Of a stretch of 64,000 bases of DNA, positions 45,111 through 57,353 are shown one piece after another. Position 1 is the first letter of the stretch, and every line of letters begins with the position of its first letter. Source of the DNA: Helianthus annuus. Lineage: Eukaryota > Streptophyta > Magnoliopsida > Asterales > Asteraceae. The notes beneath the pieces were generated by a model. That model was not told the origin of the DNA. It did not search any database and was given only the letters and a program-made list of their open reading frames with translations. The translations under genes were made by a program, and so were the position numbers. The stretch covers positions 112,057,591 to 112,121,590 of the forward strand of contig NC_035436.2 of the NCBI RefSeq assembly GCF_002127325.2. The letters run 5' to 3'.

Positions 45111-45493
45111 TTAACGGAGGCAAAGGAAGGCCGCACAAAGCGGCGAGAAGACCGAACAATGACTGGAAAGACGAGCAAGTCGTCTTTCCAAAAGTCCGAG
45201 GCGGACCGCGTGATAGGCGCGCCGTCGTTATTACATGCCAACTGGCTCATTACTGCACCGAGCGTCTATTCATCGACCCGGGCAGTACTTCTGATATAAT
45301 CTATGAGCAATGCTTCAACCAGTTCGATCAGGAGGACAAGGATCGGTTGCAAGCAGTGGATTACCCGTTGGCCGAGTTCGCAGGGGAAACTGTCTTTCCC
45401 CTAGGCCAGATCACTTTTCCTGTGCGTCTCACCAGCGGAAGGCACACAAGAAGAGGTAAACTTTATGGTTTTACCTCATACCTCCAGATATGA
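45014..45493 (+). pseudogene. Protease domain of the Tat element
   Basis: The reading contains ERLFIDPGSTSDIIYEQCF, the retropepsin site with Asp-Pro-Gly in place of the usual Asp-Thr/Ser-Gly, which probably harms activity. GETVFPLGQITFPV follows as in the element at the window start. It overlaps the end of the gag reading and the start of the RT reading in other frames. Confidence 0.75.
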
Positions 45494-47456
45494 TGTGCTC
45501 CTTGGGAGAGAATCCCAAGGTGATTTCAATATGATTACGTCCGTACCCCACTCTGCTGTCGGTTTCCCAACCGAAACGGGGGTCGCGATCATCTACGCAT
45601 GCAGAGACGTCATGATGTCGGACGAAATACGTCCGACCAAGATAGCAAGGCCTGCCCCCAACAACCAACCAGAAAAATGGGTTCTCAACGCGAGATACCC
45701 AGAACAAAAGGTTACGTTGGGCCACGCCTTGTCCCCTAACACCAAAGCGCACCTGAAGCAGCTTCTCTTTAGGAACCAAGACATTTTCACGTGGACACCC
45801 GCAGACATGACTAGAGTCCCGCGTGAAATCGCGCAACATTGCTTAAATACCATGCCAGGTATTAAGCTGGTGATCCAAGGCCAACGCCACCTTGGATCCG
45901 CTAAAAACCAGGCGATGCATGAGCAGGTGGAAGAACTGCTCTCCGCAGGCATCCTGCGGGAAGTTAAATACCAGACTTGGTTATCCAACCCAGTCATGGT
46001 AGAGAAACCATCCGGGGGCTGGCGCATGTGCGTCGATTACAAAGACCTCAACAAAGCCTGTCCTAAGGATTGTTACGCACTTCCGGAAATCGACGAAAAA
46101 GTCGATAACCTCGCACCTTTCAGATGGAAGTGTTTCCTCGATTGTTATAAAGGCTACCACCAGGTACATATGGCAATCGAGGATGAAGACAAAACGACAT
46201 TCCGCACTCCCACCGGGAATTACTGTTATACAAAAATGCCGTTTAGGTTGCGCAACGCGGGCGCAACCTATCAAAAACTGATGAACGACACTTTCCGCGG
46301 GCAAATAAGCAAAAGTGTCGAAATCTACATGGACGATCTAGTCATCATGAGCATGGAGGAAGATACCATGCTCACTGATATTGAACGAACATTCCAAACT
46401 CTGCGAAGCGTTAACATAAAGCTCAATCCAGGGAAATGCTCGTTTGGAATGGAAGAAGGCAAATTCCTTGGATTCATCGTAACCAAAGATGGATTCAAGG
46501 TAAACCCGGAAAAGGTTCAGGCGATCGAGCGCATGCCATCGCCTTCAACGATGAAAGAAATGCAACGGCTGGCCGGCAGGCTAGCCGCACTAAATAGATT
46601 CTTAGCCAACCATGCAGCTAACTCATATCCTTTCATCAAGACCCTGCGGAACTGTTTAAAGAAAGAACAATTCCAGTGGACCGCAGAGGCCGAAAATGCT
46701 TTCCGGGAAATGAAGGAGTGTTTGATACAACTCCCAACTCTAACCGCACCACGCAAGGATGAACCACTCATATTATACCTATCTACCGCAGACAACGCGG
46801 TAGGTGCGGTACTGATAGTGGCGCGGGAAGGAGTTCAAACACCCATTTACTACATCAGCAAAATGCTCAACGACCCAGAAACAAGATATTCAATAATGGA
46901 AAAGTTGGTACTAGCACTAGTACACGCATCAAGACGGTTGTGACGCTACTTCGCAAACCACGTCATCACGGTGTTAACCAACTACAGGATCGGCCCGATC
47001 CTATCCAAACCTGACATCACTGGGAGGTTAGCAAAATGGGCAATCGAGCTGGGCGCACTCACGCTAAACTACAGGCCGCGCCCCGCGATCAAAGGCCAAG
47101 TCATGGTAGATTTCGTCGCCGAGGTACCGGCAAATCGCATCCAAGAATGCGAACAAGAACAAAACCCTGCACCACCGCTACCTTCTTCAGAAGTATGGGC
47201 ACTTTTCACCGATGGTGCGTCCAACGAAGAAGGTGCGGGGGCAGGTCTGCGACTCGTCAGCCCCAACGGCCAAGAGCTTACCTATGCAATCCGCCTTGAT
47301 TTCAAAAGCACAAATAACGAGGCAGAATATGAAGCTCTATTGGCAGGGCTACGTTTAGCAGTCAAACTCGGCGTGCAACATTTGGAAGCACACGTCGACT
47401 CTTTGTTAGTTGCAGGGCAGATACGCGGCGACTATGCCGCAAGGGGGATATCATGA
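45465..47456 (+). pseudogene. Reverse transcriptase plus RNase H domains of the Tat element
   Basis: A 492-residue open stretch carries the RT core: PSGGWRMCVDYKDLNKACPK, MPFRLRNAGATYQ, the catalytic VEIYMDDLVIMS, then the thumb and connection regions and RNase H-like EPLILYLSTADNAVGAVLI. A TGA at 46941-46943 interrupts it in the same frame within SRRL-stop-RYFANH, at a site where Arg is usual (CGA to TGA would explain it). The frame then continues through an archaeal-type RNase H with FTDGASNEEGAG and FKSTNNEAEYEALLAGLRLA to 47456, a dual RNase H layout typical of Tat. Confidence 0.9.
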
Positions 47457-48904
47457 TCCTCTACCTCGAGAAAGCCTTGCAACTAACATCAAAGTTCACT
47501 TCATTCAATATCCGCCATATCAACAGAAGTGAAAACAAATCCGCGGACGCACTGTCCAAACTCGCGTCCACCAGCTTCCGACACTTGGCAAAGGAGATAC
47601 GCATTGAAATTCTGCAGAACCCCTCAGTACCCCTGCGCCAATTCAATGTCATCCAATACGGTACAACATCCTGGATGACGCCAATTATTGCATACCTGCA
47701 ATCCGGTGTGACTCCCGAAAGCAAGTCTGAGGCACGCAAGTTACAATACAAAGCGTGCCATTATCAAATGGGAGAAGGTATCCTATACCGCAAGTCATAC
47801 ATGGGCCCACTCCTGCGCTGTGTCGACCCCCAAGATGCCACATACCTCATCAGAGAGATACACGAGGGAATGTGCGGCATACACGCAGGACCATGCATGG
47901 TAGTGGCCAAAATCATGAATGCCTGGTACTAGTGGCCCGACATGTACCTGGACGCCGTCAAAGAGTTGCGCAAATGTATTAACTGTCAACGACATGCTCC
48001 AAAAACTCTGCACCCCAAGAATAACTTGGTCCCGGTCACCACCGCATGGCCCTTTCAGAAATGAGCAATCGACGTGGTCGGACCTTTCCCAGACGCACCA
48101 GGTGCGGTCAAATTTATCATAGTAGCGGTTGATTACTTCACAAAATGGGTAGAGGCGAAACCGCTCGCCTCAACCACTGCTATGATAACAAGGACATTCA
48201 TTTGGGAACACATCATCTGCCGGTTCGGTCTACCAATATGCATCGTTACCGATAACGGCACCAGCTTTGCTGCCGACGAATTTCAAAAATGGCTAGAAGA
48301 ACTACACATTGAACACATATTCTCATCTGTGGCGCATTCGCAAGGGAATCGCCAGGTTGAGACTATCAACAAAAGTCTAGTCGAAGGCATCAAAGCAAGG
48401 TTGGGAACAGCCAGGCGTGGCTGGGTCGATGAACTCCCAAGCATCTTATGGGCTCACCACACAAGCCCAAAAACGAGCAATGGGGAGACACCTTTCAGCC
48501 TAGTCTATGGCTCAGAAGCGGTGATCCCCGCGGAAGTAGGCCTCCCTTCACCCAGAATGTTGGCTATTGAAAAAATAGACAACAATATGGAACGCAGGAT
48601 TGATTTAGACCTCTTGGAAGAAAGGCGTGAAAACGCTGCCATCAACGAGGCCAAGTACAAATCCAAACTTGAAAAGTACTACAACTCATGCGTCCGCGTT
48701 TGTACTTTCAACCCGGGAGACTATGTCCTCCGCGACAACAAAGCATCTAACGCTGAATGCCCAGGAAAACTTGCCCCCAAGTGGGAAGGACCCTACCTCA
48801 TCAATGAGGTCTTGGGCAAAGGCGCGTATAAATTACAAACGTTAGAAGGCGAAACTATCGCACGCACATGGAATGCACGACAGCTTAGACGCTGCTACAT
48901 GTAA
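47453..48904 (+). pseudogene. RNase H end and integrase of the Tat element
   Basis: After a frame shift at about 47450 the RNase H tail reads HINRSENKSADALSKLAST. Integrase follows, with zinc-binding region ending in INCQRHAP, then VGPFPDAPGAVKF, VAVDYFTKWVEAKPL (first catalytic Asp), IVTDNGTSFAADEF (second) and VETINKSLVEGIKARLG (Glu), and a C-terminal WEGPYLINEVLGKGAYKL domain. A TAG at 47930-47932 and a TGA at 48062-48064 break it; the latter replaces the Trp of a PFQKW-type motif. Integrase would insert the element DNA. Confidence 0.88.
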
Positions 48905-49147
48905 GCCATGTTTTTTACATTTTCATGTAACCTATCGGGCCGCAGGACATTTGTAAATAAATAAACAAGCGATTCAATACAATATTGTTTGTTACTACTA
49001 TTACAAATGCGTGTTCCACTTTGCGGTGTCCGCAAAAACAGATTGGAAAAATCTTCATTCGTGATACCCACACAAAGTGCTAACCACACACAAATATTGT
49101 AATAGGCCAGCAAAAGGCAGAATATTAAGTGTCTATCCGGCCGGATA
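48905..49147. other. Spacer after integrase
   Basis: Non-coding sequence between the integrase stop and the tandem repeats, with an AATAAATAAA near 48956 that could end the sense transcript. Confidence 0.4.
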
Positions 49148-49516
49148 GACAAGTTTTTACAAAACTTACACAATTCCTGAACCCTAATAAGGCAAACAAG
49201 GGAATTGACTCATACTCATACGACAAAGGTATCGAGTATACTCAACCCCATTCATAATGGGTAGAGTTCCGGACAAGTTTTACACAACTTACACAATTCC
49301 TAAAACCTAACAAGGCAAGCAATGGAATTGACGCATACTCATACGACAAATGTATCGAGTATACTCAACCCCATTCACAATGGGTAGAGTTCCGGACAAG
49401 TTTTTACACAACTTACACAATTCCTAAAACCTAACAAGGCAAGCAATGGAATTGACGCATACTCATACGACAACGATATGGGGTATACTCAACCCCATTC
49501 ACAATGGGTAGAGTCC
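49148..49516. repeat. Three tandem copies of a ~124-bp repeat
   Basis: Each unit carries TTACACAATTCCTAAAACC, GGAATTGACGCATACTCATA and CAACCCCATTCACAATGGG. Unit starts of GGAATTGAC fall at 49201, 49325 and 49449. The array lies between the ends of the convergent sense pol and antisense gene. Confidence 0.85.
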
Positions 49517-49679
49517 CGCATACACACGTTCAAACATGCAAGAAGTAAAAACACTTGTACAAATTGAGCAACAAACTTTATATTCAAAAAATTCAGGCAC
49601 CCACGCGGTGCACAATGGATTTACATAAGGTTCCAACATATACAAAGAGGAAAAAAGGACACGCAGGCCAACCTAAGTC

Positions 49680-52600
49680 CTATTCTGTACCACTGGTACC
49701 CACGCCATCTTGGCCGCCACCAGCTGTATTTTCCTCTTCTGCATCGGCATATAAAATCCGCAACCGGTCTACATAATCCACGACCTCTAAGCATTCGTCA
49801 AGCTTCTCCACACAAGAGAGAGACGTGTCATAAAAGGATGCAACGACCGCATCAAGAAGCGCTTCGGTATCCACATCACGAAACCCGGACCTTTGATCAG
49901 TATAGCCGCCTTTAGACAAAATATTTATATGACTGATGCAGCGGCTGTAACCAGCTTTAAAACTAGCATCACGAGCACGCTGCTTGATCAAGTCTATGCT
50001 AGTTGCAGTCTCAGGCGCATCCATGATAGCTTGAACAATCTGCAACAAAAGAACGATAAGATTCACATGCTAATCCAAGTAAATACAAAGGCACGTAATA
50101 CTTACATGTGCAATACCGTGACTCCGCATCCACTCACGGTCAGCCTCAAGCTGGTTAAACGAAGAGGTCAGGGCATCTCTGGCCTCGACAACCTCATTCG
50201 CCCGCTCTTCCGCTACAGTCACGCGGGCAGTAATATCTGCGAGCTTAGCCTCGCGGGTCTGCACTTCAACCTTTCAATAGCAAGAATCAGTTTGCACAAA
50301 GTTAGTAAACAGTCTCAAAAGGCAGAAGGAAAGATAAAATAGGAAAAACAAATCATACCTGAAGGCTGCCAACAACCTGATCCAAACAGGTGCGCTCAGC
50401 ATTCGCCTCTTCAAGAGCCTTAGAAGCACGGCTCTCCCTCTCTCTGGCCTCTTCAAGGGCCTTTGTAGCACGGGCCCCCGCTTCTTTGGCCTCTTCAAGC
50501 GCCTTTACGGCCCGGGCCTCCGCCTGTTGAGCCTTAACCGCAATCACCTCAGCCGCAGTTTTCTCCTTGCCCAAAACAGCATTCGCTGCTTTGGCATTCG
50601 TCAGCCCCTGATGAACACGAAACAGTGTTTCATTCACCTTGGCCCAAGATTCTTTCCATGACTTACGTTCACTAGAAAGAGTTTCTTTCCAACTCTTGCG
50701 CTCCTCAGAAAGTAACTTGGCAAGAGTACGAACCTGTTTGAGCTCAGCAGTTGCAGCCCACTCCTCAGTCTGCTTATGCTTCTCAAAAGCAGCCTTATCT
50801 TTTTCAAGCTGCTCCGCACCTGCGCGAGCAGCTCTAGCCAACTTCTCCGCTTCAGCCCGCATCCGTACAGCTTCTTCCTCCCTCCGACTCAACAACTTAT
50901 AGTCTTCCATAATGGCATTCGCCACTATGGAATTTCCCACAAGCATCGTGGAAAGTTGGTTGATGCAAAGTTCATGAGATGTGGCACGAGCGCGATCAAC
51001 TTCAAACGGGGTGCCCAGACCACCCAAAATTTCCCTGCAAGCGGAAGGATCGTTGGAAATATCATCCCCCTGCATAACAGTCCAGGGGATCGGTGATAAC
51101 GTGTACTTCGATCCTGGGTATAGGTGCGGTAATAATACTCCAATTCAGATTCCCCAGGCTGAATCGGAGGCCCATCATAACCCGCACCGCCAGAAGATGA
51201 GCCAGCAACCTTCTCACCAGCAGGAGACTTTTGCGGCTCAGCATCAAATTTCTGCGGCTCAACATCCGATTTCTGCTTCCCAGCATCAGAAAACCGCAGG
51301 TCCAAATTGTCACCATCATTTGGAGAGATCAAATTGTTGGAGGAATCAACGGTATCGAAAATCTGGGTCGCGTCTTTATCCACAATCCTCTCCGCCTGCA
51401 CGGTTGGATCAGGAATCACCTTAACAAAAGGTACCGCAGGTTCCTTCGGTACCCCCGCATCCGCAGCTGTGGTATGCAAGGGAGACAAGGGAGCATCAAA
51501 GAAAGAAAATCCTGCATCTTGTGGTTCTGCAATACAAAGAAAGCAGTAACTATCAATAAACAAGTTGTGCATACAAAACACTTGCAAAGTTACACTTACC
51601 AGCAGGGACCGCAGGCTTCTTTTGTGTCGGAGCAACCCTTTTAGACTGCAGTTTCCGACGTTTCAATTCACCACCACCAGCACCTGTTTGCTCCGGTTTC
51701 TTCTTTTCACCGGCAACGGTGGAACCCGCAGTAGTTCTACCCACAGCCGCACCACTACCTGGAACACCCAAACCCTCAAGGGTATCAGATACTACCACGT
51801 AATCGGTATATCTGCGTTAACAAGAACGATAGGTACCTGCGGCCTGTGCCACCAAAGGAGGGGCGGCAGAACCCTTAGTCTTCTCCTTACCGCGACCTCA
51901 CGCGGTTTTCTTCAGTTGCTTCTTCTCCACGTGTTTCTTGGGGATAGGTTCTTCAAACTTCCCCAGATCCCCAAGGGTACCTGCATTAAGCAATCAAGCA
52001 AACAGATTACAAGGGTGAACCTTGAAAACAAGAGCAACTTAGAAAATTCCTTCGCCTTCTGGCACGGGTGCATTCATCACATCACGTGTGGGGACGTGGA
52101 AGTTGCCAACAATCTCCAAATTAAAACCTTCCCGTACATCACACGAAAGCAGCTCAACTTTGCCCTCAAAATCGGGCTCAAACATCCTCCACAGGCCAAC
52201 CACATCCTCTGATAAAACATATACACATTACTAAAGGGATAATGAAGCAAGGAAAACAATAAAGAGTAACAAGCTTACCACCACTCTTTTCCCGCAGAAC
52301 AGGCCTTGCCTTCCTATCCGGTCTGGTGAGCATCATCCGCAACACCCACAACTGGTTGTTGTCTAACTTCTTGAGTTCAATAGGCCGCAACCTAGAGAAC
52401 CATTCCACAGTCTTCACAGTGGCAACATGAATATCCTCATTGGTAACACCCACACTTACGTTCCGGAAAGTCATATGGGCGTAGACCGCACAGGCTTTGA
52501 CGTAAAAAAACTTCGTCTTCCACTTCGAGACACCCTTGGGAGGCGTCATCAACTTCAAACTCCCATGTCGTTGATTAAAAGAAAAAAATCCGGTGTTCAC

Positions 52601-53041
52601 CGTCAACTGGTAAAACCGCCGAAAATTCTCAACGGTAATGTCCAAACCATGGGCACGAAAGGTGTACTCAAAGTACCTAATCCGGAACATCCCAAATGGA
52701 CTTAGTTGGGAAATATGGAGATGATAGTATTCTAACACCTCAGCAACGAACACCGTCACCGGCAATCGAAGGTTGCCCTCGGTGAAAAAATCAGCTCACA
52801 GGGTGATATAGCCGGCCGGAGCATCGGCACCAGTATCACCCTCTTGTGGGTAGGTGGCATCCCAATCCAACGCCATATGTACGGTGGTCATTAGGGTCTT
52901 AAAACCACCCTTCGTCCACTTCAGCACCGGTAACCCACCACCAGGGACACCACCGTCATCATCTTCGTCTTCATCAGCCGCCACTACCGGCTGTTCAGGG
53001 TTTTCACCCTCCACATTGTGTGGATTTGATGGTCCAGCCAT
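49680..53041 (-). pseudogene. Antisense multi-exon gene of the Tat element ('gypsy-type putative transposase' family), with premature stops
   Basis: Seven exons with GT-AG junctions can be read: 53041-52279, 52208 to about 52030, 51980-51837, 51811-51600, 51526-50359, 50270-50106 and 50039-49680. Exon 1 starts MAGPSNPHNVEG, has an acidic run, then VLEYYHLHISQLSPFGMFRI and ENFRRFYQLTVNTGFFSFNQ. These match the plant protein family named 'putative gypsy-type transposase', the antisense ORF known from Tat/Retand elements. Exon 5 is a long Ala/Glu/Lys coiled coil. In-frame stops are a TGA at 52796-52798, a TAA at 52039-52041, a TGA near 51901, and a frame change near 51100. The molecular role of this family is unknown. 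The exon 2 3' boundary is unsure. Confidence 0.8.
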
Positions 53042-53166
53042 CAGAAATGTAGAAGAAAATGAGTACTAAAAACTCAAACCACCTCACTGGAATTTCAGAA
53101 AATCTTATCGGAGAAGACAGAGGAAATTTTTTCTCTCACCGGAATTTTTGAAATTTTGAACAAGTG

Positions 53167-53199
53167 AGGGGAAACCACGAATGGTTTCCCCTTATATAC
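53167..53199 (-). promoter_or_regulatory. TATA box and inverted repeat of the antisense gene
   Basis: On the minus strand AGTATATAAGG (TATA box, about 53192-53199) abuts an inverted repeat with arms AGGGGAAACCA and TGGTTTCCCCT (53167-53192) around the loop TTCG. It is about 130 bp upstream of the antisense start codon at 53041. Confidence 0.6.
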
Positions 53200-54831
53200 T
53201 GATCGCAATTAATGCACTATGGAAACTGAATCATCATGTTCAAAAGGAGCGAATTATGCGGCACCACGTGTCAAGCGACGCTTCCGCTTACGGTTATCAC
53301 GCGCGCGTGGCCGCCCACGCGCCTGACATAGGAGACGTTTACACTCCTGCTATAGTGCATTTAATGACCTCGGGCAGTGCAAATGTCCTTTCATTTCAGC
53401 ACATGCCAGAAAATCTCACCAACTTCGACCAACTCACACGTGCGCTCAGCCACGTATACAACAAAAAGCGACAACATTATCCAAACACAAGCGGCATGCG
53501 GTTTCTCTGGTATACCGCACCATAACCCATACCGCATGTCGTTTTTTTTAATACCCCATAAAATAGCCAAAAAATTATATCTTTCCATGGTTAAGGGGGT
53601 ATAAACATGTCCGCACATACCCACGAGCACACGTGGAATATGAGGAGATGACACACACGAGCCCGTACAGGCGTGTCAGATACTCAGAACCAGCGTTGTT
53701 CTTTGGACTGAACCGCATCTCAGAAACTGGTAAACCGCATTGCCTTCATTCTCTTCAAGCTTCAAATCCCTCCTGTCCGGTTCACAACTACAGAGGGTGC
53801 ATAAACAACTTCTTCAAGAAAAAGAAGGAGGGGAATGTACGCGAACGCACATCAGCAACCCTGACTCCTGATCCTTCAAGAGCCACATCCGAGCAACACA
53901 CTCATTTCAAGTGAGTCTGGGGTTACAAATCCGCAGACACTCATGAGTCGTTGCGGACGCACCTATAGCTCCGCAAATGGTTGCTACGGAAGAGCCACAA
54001 CTAAGTCATCACATAGATGAACGAAGCTACTTCAAGGAAAACTCCTCGGTATTGGAGCGTGAAGGAAAGTGGCTAAGGAAGAGATGCGGACGAGATCCCC
54101 AATGATCATAAGAGATCTCGTTAAACAACAAGCGGCCGAACAGCGGTAACAAGTCTGCTTATGACTTTGCTGCCCCACTTGTGAGATGGATAGAATAAAC
54201 AATGGTAGGCATTACCATGCCTATGAACATGTTTATTTGACCATTATTTCTAGTTGTTCGACCAAACATGGCCAACAATAACGCAACTATCTCACATTGG
54301 TCGACCCAACGCGGCCAACAATGCCAAGCAATGAGGTAACCGCAAAGAACGTGCGGTTACTTGAGAGCTAATCAGAAGAACATGAAAACCCCATGAAAGG
54401 GATCATCATTTCATGTCCAATTACTGCTGAAGACCACTCTCTTCTTCATTCACCACCTCAGAGGTTGGTTCGAAGTTTGTGCAGGACAACTTCAACCACC
54501 ATCTCAGAGATTGGGTCGAAGTTTGTGGGCACTTCCAGCACGATCTCAGAGGTTGGTTCGACACACCAACAGGTGGCACCCAACCCTGATGACGTCAAAA
54601 ACGGTAGACCACGCTACCGGATCAAAACTTGAGGCTGAGAATTTCGCATCAGACGAAACTTTTTCACCGGTAAGGAAGAGGCTTCGCATGACTCTTCCGG
54701 ATCTCCAGCTTGATTTACGAAGAGCAAAGACCATCTACATGGTCTACAATTTTCTCCAGACTCCAAACTACCTTCTAGACACCATAGTCCAGTACTCCTC
54801 CCACATGCAACTTGCACATGGCAGCAACACT
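53200..54831. other. Upstream region of the antisense gene / 3' UTR of the Tat element
   Basis: No convincing coding sequence on either strand. It contains several ACGT-core words (CCACGTGTC at 53265, ACACGTGCG near 53437, ACACGTGGA near 53628) that resemble G-box/ABRE sites, and repeated GGTTCGA/CAGAGGTTGG words at about 54450-54560. Confidence 0.5.
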
Positions 54832-54845
54832 AGACTAGGGGGACT
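54832..54845 (+). promoter_or_regulatory. Polypurine tract of the Tat element
   Basis: AGACTAGGGGGACT directly precedes the 3' LTR start TGAAGGGG. It is the short purine run that primes plus-strand DNA synthesis. Confidence 0.6.
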
Positions 54846-55720
54846 TGAAGGGGTATGGTCTCAAATCTCGCGTTAGCATCGACCGCGAGTGACCCTTACC
54901 CTTATCAAAACCCCCACTTGCTAACAACCTACTTGTGTTCGTGCGGGAACACGTCGACACAGTGGTTGAATCCAATCTGTCCAATGATGGAGGAGGACTT
55001 ACCTGGAATATGAGAACGGTATAGTGATGCGGCTGGCACCGCATCTGGTGTATGAAAACGGAAGTATTCACAGCGATGCGGCATGCCACCGCATCCAGTG
55101 AACACTTCTATCAATACAGGGAAGCTAGAAAACAGCAACAGTCACCACGGACGACGATGCGGCCTGGCACCGCATCTCGCGTATTTCTTGATCAAAGAGT
55201 GAGACGCGGAAACATCTACAGTTACCGCAAACATCGATGCGGCCCGCACCGGATCCTGTCTACTCATTAAGTGGGACTGACACCACAGAGCAAGTAGCAC
55301 CAATGGCAGCCGCCTGTCAGGTCTACGTAAGCGACAGACTGACGTGGCATCGTCTCCCCGGCCGACATGTCTGACACACCTGCAAAGGTGTAGCATGCCG
55401 TCAGTCTATCCATCCACCTCCTCCTTCACTCCTCGGCTATAAATACCAACCCCAAACCAGGTTTGAGGTATCTCTTCACAACTCTCTCACTACTACTACT
55501 ATCATACTTTGCTTCCCAAGCAGATTACTGATTCTCACGCCGGAGAGTGGTAACAAGGAGCACCCCCCACCCCATCCTCCTTGTTACAAGTCACGGTTTG
55601 TTTCCTTGTGCAGGAGATCAACCCACCGGTGATCCAGCCAGTGATCCTCGAGAGGAAGGGATTAACCCTTCTTGACGAGACAAGTGAGTTAACCCTGCCC
55701 AATTAACCATTGTTTCATCA
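54846..55720 (+). repeat. 3' LTR of the Tat element
   Basis: Matches the 5' LTR over its whole length with about 36 differences by eye (roughly 4%), mostly transitions. It ends TTGTTTCATCA, followed by the target duplication CATGG. The second palindrome of the LTR set is damaged here (GATGCGGCATGCCACCGC). Confidence 0.95.
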
Positions 55721-55725
55721 CATGG

Positions 55726-57350
55726 ACACCTCCAGTTACAGAGGAAACTCTGGCGAAATTTTTCCAGAAATATCGCACTTAGAAATATTTTTCTAACAAA
55801 TATTTACAAATGTAATTTTTAACTTGTTTTCAAAATATAAACTTCGCCATGATTTTTATTACAAAATACCAAGTACCGGAGGTGGATTTTCGTAAGTAAA
55901 ACTTGTTAAATATATATATTTGGAATATATATTTTATAGTAAAACGCTTGTGTGATTATGCCATTATTTTGTGAACTAGATATATATTATTTTTAGGGTA
56001 AAAATAATATAACTTGAAATATCATGAAATTACGACCTCCAAAATAATATCAACGCTCTCACAAAATAAATATTTAAGTTATATAAGTATCGTAATACAA
56101 CACGAACTTTAAAAATGTAACTTATGTATTTTTCGGAAAAATACTCTTATTAGAATATTTTTAATGAAATATTATTTTGGGAAAAACTTATGAAATAAAA
56201 TATAATATTTTTGAGAAAAATATATATATATTTTGGGATTAGAACATTTTAGACAAAGTAATTAAAAATATATTTTTCAAGTGAGACTTAAAAATATATT
56301 TTAGGAATTATAAAACACATGTATTAATACCACCATCCTTGGGAAGGGATATATATTTATAAAATAATTAAGAAGTGTAAATACGAAATAGTTGTCTAAC
56401 TATTTCCCAACAACGTTAAACCTTAAGCCAAGGTACAACCGTCCGTCTAATAGGATTTAGTACGTGTAGGTCGTCACGCAGCAAGTTGATTTGGGACCGA
56501 CTATTTCGAGACGCACTTCTGTGAGTTCATGTCCCCTTTTCTCTTTACTGTTTTCAGTTTTATACTTCGGGGGTGAAATACATGTGACAATTATTACAAA
56601 CATTTATTACATGGTATGGTTAGCATAGGGAGGGTTTATACTACTACTAGATCATGTGAGGGGTGGGTACAACGCTCGAGGCCATTAATCCTCTTTGTTA
56701 GGACCAAGGGACACAAGAGTGACAGATCTATTTGGGTGTAGCGAGCCCACACCCGTGAGGTCAGGGTGACCCTTAGAGGTGACTGTGTCTTACAGCCGGA
56801 AGCCCGGTACAAATTTGCTAGGTTTGAGTTTCCCTGCACTTTCTCACACATACCAGTGACTTTGCAATCCATTGGTGATCTCCTTTTCCTTATTGCTACA
56901 TACCAGGGACTTTTCATACATACTTTAAAGGTTTACTCGTACTCACTTTTACATGAACTCGCTTAACTTTTTGTTGATTTTTCCAATTACATGTATTTCA
57001 GGAAATTAGGGATCTGGCAAGGTACGCTATGTCATCAAGCTGCGTAGGAGAAATGATGTCATCCAAGTTTAGGGATTGTGACTTTTGCCTGGATGAGTCA
57101 CAAGTCTTAAACTGTGTTTATTTCATGTCTTATGGTTGTGTCGTATGAACAATATTTTTATTGCGTCGTGTTGTAACTTCGTTGCATGTGTCGACTTTTG
57201 AAAACAATGTTGTCGTATTTTATTTTTAAAACTTGAATTAATGGATGATCATCATGGTTTTACTTTCATATAGCTTTGTTGTGATTAAGCAATGGTATTA
57301 AGAAGTCACACCAAATAAACCCACGCTTCCGCAAAGCCAGGGTGTGACAG
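55726..57350 (+). repeat. 5' LTR of plus-strand Tekay element, second part
   Basis: Continues the LTR split by the Tat element and ends CGCAAAGCCAGGGTGTGACA, the same terminus (in inverse) as at 30493. Total LTR length without the insertion is about 3.52 kb. The PBS follows at once, so this is the 5' LTR. Confidence 0.85.
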
Positions 57351-57353
57351 CTT

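Larger units (their letters stand above)
42465..55720 (+). mobile_element. Complete Tat-type Ty3/gypsy retrotransposon, 13.26 kb, with antisense gene
   Basis: Bounded by two LTRs of 874-875 bp with TG..CA ends and a perfect 5-bp target duplication CATGG (42460-42464 and 55721-55725). Internal order: PBS, gag, protease, RT, RNase H, second RNase H-like domain, integrase, tandem repeats, minus-strand spliced gene, purine tract, 3' LTR. I count about 36 differences between the LTRs, roughly 4%, so it is a middle-aged insertion. Gag and pol have frameshifts and stops, so it is no longer autonomous. Confidence 0.95.

Noticed and set aside
45471..46304. Long minus-strand ORFs opposite Tat RT
   Set aside because: They mirror RT codons and match no family; RT motifs are clear on the plus strand.
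49148..49516. CRISPR-like or satellite array
   Set aside because: Only three 124-bp units inside a retrotransposon, with no spacers.
53181..53525. 114-aa plus-strand ORF in the Tat 3' region
   Set aside because: It overlaps the antisense gene promoter, has no recognisable domain and a composition like non-coding neighbours.
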